Assembly: GCA_030427505.1 (NCBI GenBank)
Contig: JAUICH010000011.1
Coordinates: 1 to 64,000, forward strand
Length of the DNA: 64,000 bases
Reading direction: 5' to 3'
Origin: Verrucomicrobiia bacterium
Lineage (GTDB): Bacteria; Verrucomicrobiota; Verrucomicrobiia; Verrucomicrobiales; DEV007
The notes beneath the pieces were generated by a model. That model was not told the DNA's origin. It saw only the letters and a list, made by a program, of their open reading frames with translations, and made no database searches. A program made the position numbers and the translations under genes. Shown here in pieces: positions 50,461-58,800 of the stretch (positions within the stretch are counted from its first letter, which is position 1; every line of letters starts with the position of its first letter).

Positions 50461-51642
50461 ATGTCAGGTCTTGTCGTCAAACCCCGCGCGCGCATCTATC
50501 ACGGCCACGAATGGGTTTATAGCAGCGAAGTTCAGAAAGTCTTCGGCGATCCCCAGCCGGGGGATGTGGTGTCCTTGAAAGACTTCCGTGACCGGCGGAT
50601 CGGCACCGCCATTTACAATCCCGATTCCCAGATCGTGGCCCGGCGGTTTTCGCGGCGCAAGCAGGACCTGGATTTGGACTTCTTCCGCCGCCGGTTCGAA
50701 CGCGCCTTGGACTGGCGGGTCAGCAGCTTAAAGCTGGGCACGCTGCCCGCGCTCTACCGCCTGGCCTGGAGCGAGAGCGACGGCCTGCCCGGCGTCATCG
50801 TCGATCGTTACGGCGACCACTTCGTCCTCCAGACCCTGACCCTGGCCATGGACCAGCGGAAGAACCTCATCACCCAGGCCTTGGTCGATCTCTTTTCCCC
50901 AGCCGGCATCCTGGAACGAAACGACTCCCCCATTCGCGCGGCGGAGAACCTGGAACTGGATGTGAATGGAGTGCTCTATGGCGCGGCGCCCGACCCCTTT
51001 CCCGTGGACATCAACGGCCTGAAAATGGAGGTGGACCTGATGGGCGGCCAGAAGACTGGCCTCTACCTGGACCAGTTGGACAACTACGCCGCGGTGGGCG
51101 AACTGGCAAAGGGCAAACGGGTGCTGGACTGCTTCTGCAACCAAGGCGGCTTTGCCCTCCACTGCGCCCGGGCCGGCGCCGCCGAAGTCACCGCGGTGGA
51201 CATCAGCGAACCGGCCATCGAAACCGCTTCGCGAAACGCGGAGCTGAATGGCTTGGCGGTGAACTTCACCGCCGCCAATGCCTTCGACTTTCTGAAACGA
51301 TTGGACGGGGAGAAAGCGCAGTTCGACCTCATCATCCTAGACCCTCCTTCCTTCACGCGGAACCGGAAGGCGGTGAAGGACGCCCTGCGCGGCTACAAGG
51401 AAATCCACCTGCGCGCCCTGCGTCTGCTGTCGGACCACGGCACCCTGGCCACTTACAGCTGTTCCCACCACATCGGTCACGACCTGTTCATGGAAATGAT
51501 CTGCGATGCCGCCGTGGATGCCCGGCGCACCCTCCGGCTGCTGGACCGGCACTCTCAGCGAAAAGATCACCCGATCCTTCCTTCCCTTCCCGAGTCGGAG
51601 TATCTTAAAGGTTATCTCCTGCAAACCCTTCCCGGCTGGTGA
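50461..51642 (+). CDS. class I SAM-dependent rRNA methyltransferase (RlmI-like)
   Basis: The protein has 393 residues. An N-terminal PUA-like domain (KPRARIYHGHEWVYSSEVQKVFGDPQPGDVVSLKDFRDRRIGTAIYNPDSQIVAR, about 6-60) precedes the central EEHEE-like domain and the Rossmann methyltransferase. VLDCFCNQGGFALHCARAGAAEVTAVDIS (about 222-250) is the SAM site, and ILDPPSFTRNRKAV (about 296-309) is the catalytic NPPY-like motif. This is the RlmI (m5C1962 of 23S rRNA) arrangement. The start at 50461 is chosen because the longer frame lacks any homology-like content. The stop overlaps the start of the next gene by 4 bases (GTGA). Confidence 0.93.
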   Translation: MSGLVVKPRARIYHGHEWVYSSEVQKVFGDPQPGDVVSLKDFRDRRIGTAIYNPDSQIVARRFSRRKQDLDLDFFRRRFERALDWRVSSLKLGTLPALYRLAWSESDGLPGVIVDRYGDHFVLQTLTLAMDQRKNLITQALVDLFSPAGILERNDSPIRAAENLELDVNGVLYGAAPDPFPVDINGLKMEVDLMGGQKTGLYLDQLDNYAAVGELAKGKRVLDCFCNQGGFALHCARAGAAEVTAVDISEPAIETASRNAELNGLAVNFTAANAFDFLKRLDGEKAQFDLIILDPPSFTRNRKAVKDALRGYKEIHLRALRLLSDHGTLATYSCSHHIGHDLFMEMICDAAVDARRTLRLLDRHSQRKDHPILPSLPESEYLKGYLLQTLPGW

Positions 51643-53405
51643 GCGATTGGAAACAGTTCTGCCTTCTCTTTAGAGTCTACCGGCGCATCTTTCGCGCCCG
51701 GGTGAAGAAGCTGGTCACAGAGTCGAAGTTCATGACTTTCGTGCTCACGGTGTTTCTGGTGACCTACATGGTGGCGGGTTACGAACTGTTCAGCCACGGC
51801 CTGGCCTACGTGAACCGGCTGCCCGCCGTCAGTTCGCTGATTAGCGAGCGGCTCCTTTATCTGATCTTTTTCTGTTTCTTCCTGATGCTGATCTTCTCAG
51901 CGGCGGTCACCAGCTTTATCGCCCTGTTCCGCAACCGGGAGACCAAGTGGCTGCTCACCCTGCCGCTCAGTCACCGGGTCATTTTCCTTTGGAAGAGCCT
52001 GGAGAGCGCTCTCTTTTCCAGTTGGGGACTGCTCTTCATCAGCGCCCCGCTGATTGTCGCCTTCGCCAACCAGCGGGAAGTCTCTCCGACGTTCTATTTA
52101 AAGACCTTAGTCGTGCTTTTTCCGTTTATCATGGTGGCCTCCGCCATCGCTTCGCTACTGCTGCTGGCGGTGGTTCGCTGGGTTTCGAAGCGCCAGTTTA
52201 TCATCGCCGCCGCCGCCGCGACATTAGTACTGACGATCTTTACCGTGCGCACCGTGGCGGCGGACCGCAATCTGGTGGAGGAAACCGGTCTCAGCGCCGC
52301 CCTCACGTTCCAACAGGTGCTCCGCCACACCGAGGTCAGCGAAAACCTCCTCTCCCCCAGCACTTGGCTGACGCGTTCCATCCTGCAATGGACCCGGCCG
52401 CTCTACGGTTCCAGCCCGCTCTTTCCCCTGCTGCTCATCAGCTACGCCCTCATGGGTCTGCTCCTGGTGACCTGGACCGCCCGGCACTGGTTCTACGACG
52501 CCTGGAACCGCACCCTGCAAGGCAACGCCATTTCGGTGCTGCGGCGAGAATCCCGCCTGGCGGAAGCCGCCGCCAGACTTCACGAACGGGCGGAGACCGT
52601 GCGCGACCGCTTTTTCAAAAGCCCCTTGCTCGCCATCTGCCGGAAAGACATCGCCACCTTCTTCCGCGAGCCCGCCCAGTGGGTGCAGTTTCTCATCGTT
52701 TTCGGCCTGCTGGTTTTTTACGTGCTGAACATCGATAAGATGGGCTATGACATTGATCAGCTGCACGATCCGGAAGACGAGGTATCCACGGCTCGGGACC
52801 GCTACATCATTGCCTACCTGAACCTCACAGTCTGTTCGCTGGCCCTTTCCACGCTGACCACTCGCTTCGTCTTTCCTCAGTTCTCGCTGGAAGGGAGGCG
52901 GGTCTGGATTCTCGCCATGTCGCCCATGCCGCTGGAGCGCCTGGTGTGGCAAAAATTTTTCCTCAGCACGGCCTTCACCGGCTCGCTCATGTTCGCGCTA
53001 GTGTTTCTGTCCGGCCACATGCTGCGGCTGGAACGTGGGGAAACCCTCTTTTTCGCCGGGGCCATCATCCTGCTCAGCGTGGGGCTGAACGGCATCGCCA
53101 CCGGACTCGGCGTCATCTTTCCCAACCTCCGGGAAGTCAACGCGGCAAAGATCGTTTCCGGCTTTGGCGGCACGCTGTGTCTCATCACCAGTTTCGTCTA
53201 CATCATGGCTTTCATCGGGAGCCTGATCTACGCGCGGAAGGTCTACTGGGTCTCCAACGGCGCCCGGGTTCCCCAGATTTTTCAGGACCCGCATTGGAAC
53301 CTGGGAGTCACCGCGGCCCTCGGCGCTACCGTGCTGGCGGCGGCGGTCCCACTATTTTTTGCACGTACTCGTCTGAAAAAGCTGGAAATTCTAGGCAATC
53401 TGTAA
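51639..53405 (+). CDS. ABC-2-like membrane protein
   Basis: The protein has 588 residues with about 12 hydrophobic helices in two blocks of six, separated by a soluble linker (about 270-340). Its start GTG overlaps the methyltransferase stop. Segments such as NRETKWLLTLPLSHRVIFLWKSLESALFSSWG and RVWILAMSPMPLERLVWQKFFLSTAFTG are similar to the half-repeat cytoplasmic turn of ABC-2 permeases that lie between helices 1 and 3. No ATP-binding gene is adjacent. It is likely an exporter permease or a related membrane protein with motor elsewhere. Confidence 0.75.
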   Translation: MSDWKQFCLLFRVYRRIFRARVKKLVTESKFMTFVLTVFLVTYMVAGYELFSHGLAYVNRLPAVSSLISERLLYLIFFCFFLMLIFSAAVTSFIALFRNRETKWLLTLPLSHRVIFLWKSLESALFSSWGLLFISAPLIVAFANQREVSPTFYLKTLVVLFPFIMVASAIASLLLLAVVRWVSKRQFIIAAAAATLVLTIFTVRTVAADRNLVEETGLSAALTFQQVLRHTEVSENLLSPSTWLTRSILQWTRPLYGSSPLFPLLLISYALMGLLLVTWTARHWFYDAWNRTLQGNAISVLRRESRLAEAAARLHERAETVRDRFFKSPLLAICRKDIATFFREPAQWVQFLIVFGLLVFYVLNIDKMGYDIDQLHDPEDEVSTARDRYIIAYLNLTVCSLALSTLTTRFVFPQFSLEGRRVWILAMSPMPLERLVWQKFFLSTAFTGSLMFALVFLSGHMLRLERGETLFFAGAIILLSVGLNGIATGLGVIFPNLREVNAAKIVSGFGGTLCLITSFVYIMAFIGSLIYARKVYWVSNGARVPQIFQDPHWNLGVTAALGATVLAAAVPLFFARTRLKKLEILGNL

Positions 53406-53436
53406 TATTAAGATTGCTTAGCTAAATCAGCGTTTC

Positions 53437-54075
53437 ATGAGTACGGTGTCCCACTTCGAAAATCAGGAGGTTCTCATCCAGTTTGACGAGAATGCCTTCG
53501 AGTCCGGCTCCCCGGCTTACAACGAGAACTTCGGCGATCAGGTTCACGAAGCGCAGGAGCAACTGTTGCAGCTTCGCCAGAAGCAGGAACAGATCGAGCG
53601 CCAGAAGGCGGAACTGGAAGAACTGCATCGGAAGAAAGATCAGTTCATCACGGGCCGGACGGAACTGACCGACCGCCTGACGCGCTCCATCACGCACCTG
53701 GAAAAGGAAGCGCTGGAAGCCCAGCGCCGCGTGGATGAGTACATCGAAACGAAGGAAACTTTCGAAGACCACCTGCGCAGCATCCAGAACCTGCGGCCCG
53801 AACTGTGGAGCCGCCAGCAACTGCGCAGCGAGCTTTCCCGCGCCCTCGGCGCCATCGAAGACGCGGAAGACGACTATTTGAAAAGCAAACCCATCCTGGA
53901 ACGCGCCAAGGTCATCCGCCCGAAGGGCGGGAGCAGCGGCGTGGAAGGTTTCTTCGGCATGGCCGCGGATTCCGGGTTCTGGATGTGGTTCAAATGCGGC
54001 CTGGCTTTCACGCTGCCGCTGGTCATTTTTGGCGCCTTGTTCCTGGTGTTCTGCCTGCTGCTGCCTTCTCTGTAA
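53437..54075 (+). CDS. coiled-coil membrane protein
   Basis: The protein has 212 residues. Residues about 35-145 are strongly charged with heptad pattern (QVHEAQEQLLQLRQKQEQIERQKAELEEL), then a linker PILERAKVIRPKGGSSGVEGFF and a C-terminal TM helix (MWFKCGLAFTLPLVIFGALFLVFCLLL, about 184-210). It is a tail-anchored cytoplasmic coiled coil. No family is recognised. Together with the gene at 54190 (also coiled coil plus C-terminal helix) it may form a membrane scaffold; the two lie on one strand before a strong terminator. Confidence 0.7.
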   Translation: MSTVSHFENQEVLIQFDENAFESGSPAYNENFGDQVHEAQEQLLQLRQKQEQIERQKAELEELHRKKDQFITGRTELTDRLTRSITHLEKEALEAQRRVDEYIETKETFEDHLRSIQNLRPELWSRQQLRSELSRALGAIEDAEDDYLKSKPILERAKVIRPKGGSSGVEGFFGMAADSGFWMWFKCGLAFTLPLVIFGALFLVFCLLLPSL

Positions 54076-54189
54076 GGCAAACGCGGAAGTCCACCCCTGA
54101 CCCTGGCTCCAGATACGTCCCTGTCTCTATTCCCTACCGCACCCGAACAAAGCTAACCAGAACCCTAACTGTCGTTCGTCCCAACGGCC

Positions 54190-54570
54190 ATGAATCAGCG
54201 TCGCCACACCAAACGATCCACCAAGCCCAAACGGAACACTCGCCGCAGCGATCAGCAGGCCCTCAAGCGTCAGCTCGAGGAAGCCGAATACACCCTTCAC
54301 GCCCAGATCGGGCAATTGGAAAACTTCATCGCCGGTTCTCCCTTCCGGGAAAAGAAACGGTGGTATGACAACCGGGACATGGTCCCCCCGCCGGACCGTT
54401 TCTCCGCCAGCCGCTCGGCTGCCACCGCCGCCAATACCGGCCGCCGTCTGAGCCGCCGCGAAGTCATGGAGATGAAGCAGGAACGCAACAAGCACGCGTT
54501 CACGTTTTTCTGCCTCTTCCTGGCTGTCTGCGCCCTCCTCTACTGGCTGCTTCAGGCCGCGGAGGTGTAA
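54190..54570 (+). CDS. small basic coiled-coil membrane protein
   Basis: The protein has 126 residues. A highly basic start (MNQRRHTKRSTKPKRNTRRSDQQ) is followed by a short coiled coil (LKRQLEEAEYTLHAQIGQLENFI), a polar middle and a C-terminal helix (AFTFFCLFLAVCALLYWLLQ). It shares design but no clear sequence with the gene upstream. No family is recognised. A function in membrane organisation is only a guess. Confidence 0.65.
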   Translation: MNQRRHTKRSTKPKRNTRRSDQQALKRQLEEAEYTLHAQIGQLENFIAGSPFREKKRWYDNRDMVPPPDRFSASRSAATAANTGRRLSRREVMEMKQERNKHAFTFFCLFLAVCALLYWLLQAAEV

Positions 54571-54595
54571 GTGTCAGGCCAAAAGTTTATAAAAG

Positions 54596-54631
54596 AAAGG
54601 GACGCGGGTGAGTCATCCGCGTCCCTTTTTT
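54596..54631. terminator. bidirectional terminator
   Basis: AAAGGGACGCGG (54596-54607) pairs perfectly with CCGCGTCCCTTT (54617-54628), loop 9 bases, followed by a T-run and preceded by an A-run. It ends both the plus-strand membrane-protein unit and the minus-strand DUF1080-like gene (54658-55326). Confidence 0.9.
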
Positions 54632-54657
54632 GTCGATCTCTATCCGTGGTCTGGCCC

Positions 54658-55326
54658 TTACTTGGCCTTCGCTTCCCAGACTTTCAGGTTGCGGAATGAG
54701 GCCCCTTCGCCGGCGACGGTGAAGCCAAAGTTGGCCTTGTCCGTGCCGATCAGTTCGTGAGAACCCTTCACGGTCATGCCGTCGATGTGGGCGCACATTT
54801 CGTTGCCCACCACTTCCAGCACCACGGTCTTCCACACGCCTTCCTGGATCGGCAGAGCGGCCTTCCCGAAGACCTCGGCCTTGTCCGGCCCGTCGTGATC
54901 GTGGTCGTCTTTCTGCGCGGTGAAGCCCGCCTTGTTGATCAGCACGCGGCAGACGTGTTCCTTGGCGTCATTCAGGCTGAGCGTGGTTACCCGGCAGCCA
55001 TCCAGGCGCACGTCATACTGGATGACCACGTCCTTAAAGGCGACGGGGAAACGGGCCACCGCGCCATGGTGATCTTCCTTCTGTTCGGTGCCCGTCATGG
55101 CGCCGTCCGCGAATTCCCACTTGCCGGGCCGCAGGCGCCAGCCGGCGGTGGCGGGTTTGCCTTTCTGCGCCTTGGCGGTTTCCACCGGTTTGGAGAAATC
55201 TTCGCTCAGCAGCAGTTCGCCGCGCTCAGCGATCAGCGTTTCAGGATCGCCAGCCTGAGCCGCGGACAAAGCGGTCAACGCCAGCGCGCCGGTCAGCGCC
55301 AGCAGGGAAATAGATGAGGTTTTCAA
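54658..55326 (-). CDS. secreted DUF1080-like protein
   Basis: The protein has 222 residues with a signal peptide (MKTSSISLLALTGALALTALSAAQA). The start is a TTG at 55326, supported by the signal. The mature part ELLLSEDFSKPVE..., WRLRPGKWEFADGAMTGTEQKEDHHGAV, VIQYDVRLDG and GTDKANFGFTVAGEGASFRNLKVWEA follows the LamG/concanavalin-like layout of the DUF1080 (3-keto-disaccharide hydrolase) family, abundant in PVC bacteria. A short His/Asp-rich loop (KDDHDHDGPD) is unusual. Substrate is unknown. Confidence 0.8.
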   Translation of the reverse strand: MKTSSISLLALTGALALTALSAAQAGDPETLIAERGELLLSEDFSKPVETAKAQKGKPATAGWRLRPGKWEFADGAMTGTEQKEDHHGAVARFPVAFKDVVIQYDVRLDGCRVTTLSLNDAKEHVCRVLINKAGFTAQKDDHDHDGPDKAEVFGKAALPIQEGVWKTVVLEVVGNEMCAHIDGMTVKGSHELIGTDKANFGFTVAGEGASFRNLKVWEAKAK

Positions 55327-55465
55327 ATGTAGGGTTGGATTGGTTTTTGGGTGAATCGCTTGGTTGCTTCACCGGCCATTCATGGCAGGCTCGACAACCG
55401 CGCAAAGAAAAGGACCGCTGGTCCGTCTTCCTGACCAATGGAAAGATTGGCGCAATAGCGCCCCC

Positions 55466-55900
55466 TCACCCGGCCAACTCCGCTCTGGAGCTTGCGGCAT
55501 TCTTGCCAATCCCGGCAGCCAGCCACAGAGTCACGGGCACGAACAAAAGTAAAAGCCATGGAAACTCAATCGCCCGGATGTCTATATATTGGTCTGGCTC
55601 GGTGAGACGAAATGAAAAGGGAGTCATGGAATCTCCTATTCTTTTCTCCAGGAACAAATCGAGGGGTCCACTATCGAGAATAGTGATCAGATAGTCATTG
55701 GGAACGCCGTATCCATAGGCGATATCATTCCCTAAATGTTCAGCATTCGCCAGATAGCAAGTTCCCAGAGAAGCGCCCAGCACCAAGTCTCTATCTCCAA
55801 GATTGAGGTATGCGAAAATGCTCCAGCCCATCATATTAATCATGAAAGGAACGAGCATCGCTATCCCGAGCACTGCCGCCATGGACTGTCCTCTATTCAT
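55466..55900 (-). CDS. hypothetical membrane protein
   Basis: The protein has 144 residues with two hydrophobic segments (about 6-30 and 112-130) and a soluble middle (DRDLVLGASLGTCYLANAEHLGNDIAYGYGVPNDYLITILDSGP). The loop likely faces the periplasm. No family is recognised. GC content is lower than its neighbours. It follows the 455-residue gene by 22 bases on the same strand and may share its transcript. Confidence 0.55.
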   Translation of the reverse strand: MNRGQSMAAVLGIAMLVPFMINMMGWSIFAYLNLGDRDLVLGASLGTCYLANAEHLGNDIAYGYGVPNDYLITILDSGPLDLFLEKRIGDSMTPFSFRLTEPDQYIDIRAIEFPWLLLLFVPVTLWLAAGIGKNAASSRAELAG

Positions 55901-55922
55901 TGTCTGGCACGATAGTCTGTTC

Positions 55923-57290
55923 TCACCGATTCTCCATCTTTGTCAGGACCGCCACCCGCTTCAGGTAGGCTTGACGATAGCGATCATAGTTGAACTGGGA
56001 TAGTTCCGGGTCTTCTTTATAGGCCTCCAGCAACTTTTGCTCCTGGCTCTGAGTGAGAATTTCGCTTCGGCCCAGCAACACGCGAGAGACTTGGTCCGGG
56101 TTTGGACTTACTTCCAGGGGTAGTATGGCGCCGGTGAACTCGCGGGGCACGACCCAGAAGGCGCGAAGCCCTGCTCTACTGGTGTAGCTTTCCCACCAGG
56201 TGCTCAGCATGGCGACGGCCTCGGCCTCATATAGGCCGGCGGACATGAGCGCGGTTTTCAGTCCCTGGTAGGCTTCCATCTTGAGTGACTCGAAGGGCTG
56301 ATACTCCCCGGCTTCGTCTGATAGAGAGATGGTTTCCCGGTCTTTCAACGGAGCCGACCACAGCAGGCTGGCCAGGCCGTCGGTGCGCCGGTGAAGCAGG
56401 AGGAGAAAGGGAATCTCGCACTCCACTCCGCCAGCGGCTTGGGGAGACAGGGTCAGGATCTCCTGGCTGGAATCTTCTTCCACGCGGGACGTCTCAAACC
56501 TAACCGGAAGATCGAAGCGCCCCACCCCACGGTAGAAAAGAAAGCCTTCCCGCTCTTCTCCTTGAGCGCCCTGGGTAACCACGATATTGGCTCCCGGAAC
56601 GCGTGGCCGCGTCCAGGTAAGCGATTCGCCCAGTTTCATCAATTCGAAAGGCGTGTCAGAACTATAGGACTTCAGATCGACCTTCCATTGAATGCTTCCT
56701 TCGAAGCCCTTTGAGAAGTCGACAGGCGACGCACCTAACGGAATCGCCACGGCCGGATCTGGAACTTTCGGCAGATCGTTCTTATTACTCGTATCGATAC
56801 GAATTACTGGCGGAAGGGTCTCGCCCCCCACTCGCGAGGGGTACCACTGGGAAATGGAACCTCCCCGAAAACCCACGTTGACTTCAACTCCCTGGTGGGC
56901 CGGCCCATAGAAGTATAGCACCGGGGTTTCCATCTTAATGGTGACCCCTTTCAGCGGACGGTTGAAGCCTTTCGTCATGATCTTGAATTTTGGCTCACCT
57001 TCCGCATCCAGTTCCGGCTGAACTTTTCCTCCCATGCCATCATGCGAATAGACAAAGTAAGGTAACGTTTCCTCCTCTGCCTCCAGTCCGGAGAGCAGTA
57101 CCCCGTCCGATCCGGACACACTGGTAAAGGTGCCCCATTCGTGGACGACAAAGTCAGACGCACCCGCCTCATTTCCTTTCTCCCCAGGGCTCCAGGGTGC
57201 CGCGAACAACAGGACTGGAAGGATAAGGATCGCCACCGCGGCCGCGGTGAGTCCCCGCCCATAGGTATGGATCTGCTGGATAACTTTCAT
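55923..57290 (-). CDS. exported protein with VVHEWGTFTSVSGSDG motif
   Basis: The protein has 455 residues. An N-terminal helix (about 10-31, GLTAAAVAILILPVLLFAA) acts as signal or anchor. The mature protein starts with DFVVHEWGTFTSVSGSDGVLL, a pattern I associate with uncharacterised proteins of planctomycetes and verrucomicrobia. Later segments KMETPVLYFYGPAHQGVEVNVGFRGGSISQWYPSR and LLSTWWESYTSRAGLRAFWVVPREF are beta- and Trp-rich. There is no visible catalytic motif. The preceding ceramidase-like gene is on the same strand. Confidence 0.75.
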   Translation of the reverse strand: MKVIQQIHTYGRGLTAAAVAILILPVLLFAAPWSPGEKGNEAGASDFVVHEWGTFTSVSGSDGVLLSGLEAEEETLPYFVYSHDGMGGKVQPELDAEGEPKFKIMTKGFNRPLKGVTIKMETPVLYFYGPAHQGVEVNVGFRGGSISQWYPSRVGGETLPPVIRIDTSNKNDLPKVPDPAVAIPLGASPVDFSKGFEGSIQWKVDLKSYSSDTPFELMKLGESLTWTRPRVPGANIVVTQGAQGEEREGFLFYRGVGRFDLPVRFETSRVEEDSSQEILTLSPQAAGGVECEIPFLLLLHRRTDGLASLLWSAPLKDRETISLSDEAGEYQPFESLKMEAYQGLKTALMSAGLYEAEAVAMLSTWWESYTSRAGLRAFWVVPREFTGAILPLEVSPNPDQVSRVLLGRSEILTQSQEQKLLEAYKEDPELSQFNYDRYRQAYLKRVAVLTKMENR

Positions 57291-57392
57291 GGTGCCGCAA
57301 GACTACGCCGCCACACTCTTCGAGTTGTCAGGAAGATGTCAGAAGTTTGTAAAAACCGCGGACCTGGTTTTCCGCCGCAAAGCTGACACCGC

Positions 57393-58781
57393 TCAGAACT
57401 CACGGCCCGCTTTCCGCGCCATGGCTTCTATCTTGTTCACGAGAACGTCTTCGGCTTCCGGGGCAAAGATACCGGCGGCGGCGTCTCTGCCATAAGTGCC
57501 ACGCGTTTCATAACCGCCTTCCTTCAGCACGCGCTTGGAGGGCAGGTAGCCCCAGGTAACGTGGCTGTAAGCGCCGACCCAGAGGTTCAGGGGGCCGAGA
57601 CGGTTCTCTAGCAGTTTCACATAGTCCACCACCACCTCGCTGGACAGAGCGACCAGGGTGAGCCCCTCGCCAAACTGCCACACGGCCTGCTGGGTGGCGG
57701 GCAGAGCGGCGGCCGGCGCCCCGCCCGCTTCGTAGAGCGCCAGCAGTTTTTCGCCGATGTATTTTTGATAACGGGAACCTTCCGCCAACTCGCGGGCGCC
57801 CTCTTCGGAAATAGGGCCGTCGAAGGGCAGATCCACCTCGCCAAACACGGTGGTGAGGGGACCTTCCAGTGGGGTGAGTTCGTCCTCCGTCTCCAGCAAG
57901 CGCCCCACCTCATCGGCGGTGGTCCTGCCGTGTTGCTTGGCATGCTCCAGCGTGCCTCGCGGATAGGGATTCGCATCGCCCGCGCAACCCGCCATGAAGA
58001 GGGCCGGCACGCCGGGGTGGGCTTCTTCGAAGTAGGCCTGAGCAAACCCAGCGAAGTCGCCACTGATGGACAGGTTCTTGCCGCCCAGGGTGGTGTTATG
58101 ACAGGCCACCTGGAACAAGACGCCCATGGGATCGCCGGAGTCCGCCTTCCGCGCCACCAGCACGGGCAGGGTACGGTCCGACAAGCCGCTAAACTGATTT
58201 CCCAGACGCACGCCGTTCAGGATGAATTCGCGCCGGTTCATCACAAAAGGCGCGAAGCCTTTCCCCCAGGACAGCGTGGCGGGTTCCATCGACTGCACCG
58301 CCTTCGTGGCACAGGTCACGATCTGGTCTTCCAGCCGGGTCAGGTAGCGTTCCACCCGCGCCGCGATCTCCGCGTCCCCCCCATCCGGCACGGCAATCAC
58401 CGGCCCCGCGTGGGTGTGGGAACAGTTCAGCAGGATCTGGCGCCGCTCCAGGCCGGCGGTTTCCTTCAATCTCGCCACAACCTGACTGGACCAGGGCTCG
58501 AAGATAGCCGCCAGGTCCATCGTCACCAGCACGGCCCGGTTTCCCGCCGCGTCTTCAAAGGCCATGGCCTTGGTCCAGAGGTCCTGGGTGACGTCTTCAA
58601 AAGGCTCTTTCCGGCTGGCGTAGCCGGACATGGGGATAGGCTCCTCCGGCGTGATCTTTTCCGCCGCGAACCCGATTTTCCAGGGCGCGTCCCCAGCCAC
58701 GGCCGGATACCCGCGGAAAAGAGTGAAGCCAAAAGCCAGCGCGAAAAACACGCTCAGGCGAAGGGGATTGCGCCTCATCAT
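57393..58781 (-). CDS. neutral/alkaline ceramidase N-terminal domain-like protein
   Basis: The protein has 462 residues with a signal (MMRRNPLRLSVFFALAFGFTLFRGYPAVAG). KIGFAAEKITPEEPIPMSGYASRKEPFEDVTQDLWTKAMAFED opens the neutral ceramidase fold, LLNCSHTHAGP (about 119-129) supplies the zinc ligand pair, and VACHNTTLGGKNLSISGDF... (about 225) the second His. The true ceramidases have about 700 residues with a C-terminal Ig-like domain, absent here, so this belongs to the shorter PVC subfamily. A GT21-like glycosyltransferase gene lies 19 bases upstream on the same strand, which suggests a linked lipid pathway. Lipid activity is inferred. Confidence 0.82.
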   Translation of the reverse strand: MMRRNPLRLSVFFALAFGFTLFRGYPAVAGDAPWKIGFAAEKITPEEPIPMSGYASRKEPFEDVTQDLWTKAMAFEDAAGNRAVLVTMDLAAIFEPWSSQVVARLKETAGLERRQILLNCSHTHAGPVIAVPDGGDAEIAARVERYLTRLEDQIVTCATKAVQSMEPATLSWGKGFAPFVMNRREFILNGVRLGNQFSGLSDRTLPVLVARKADSGDPMGVLFQVACHNTTLGGKNLSISGDFAGFAQAYFEEAHPGVPALFMAGCAGDANPYPRGTLEHAKQHGRTTADEVGRLLETEDELTPLEGPLTTVFGEVDLPFDGPISEEGARELAEGSRYQKYIGEKLLALYEAGGAPAAALPATQQAVWQFGEGLTLVALSSEVVVDYVKLLENRLGPLNLWVGAYSHVTWGYLPSKRVLKEGGYETRGTYGRDAAAGIFAPEAEDVLVNKIEAMARKAGREF

Positions 58782-58800
58782 GCGCACATTGAAGCCGGGT

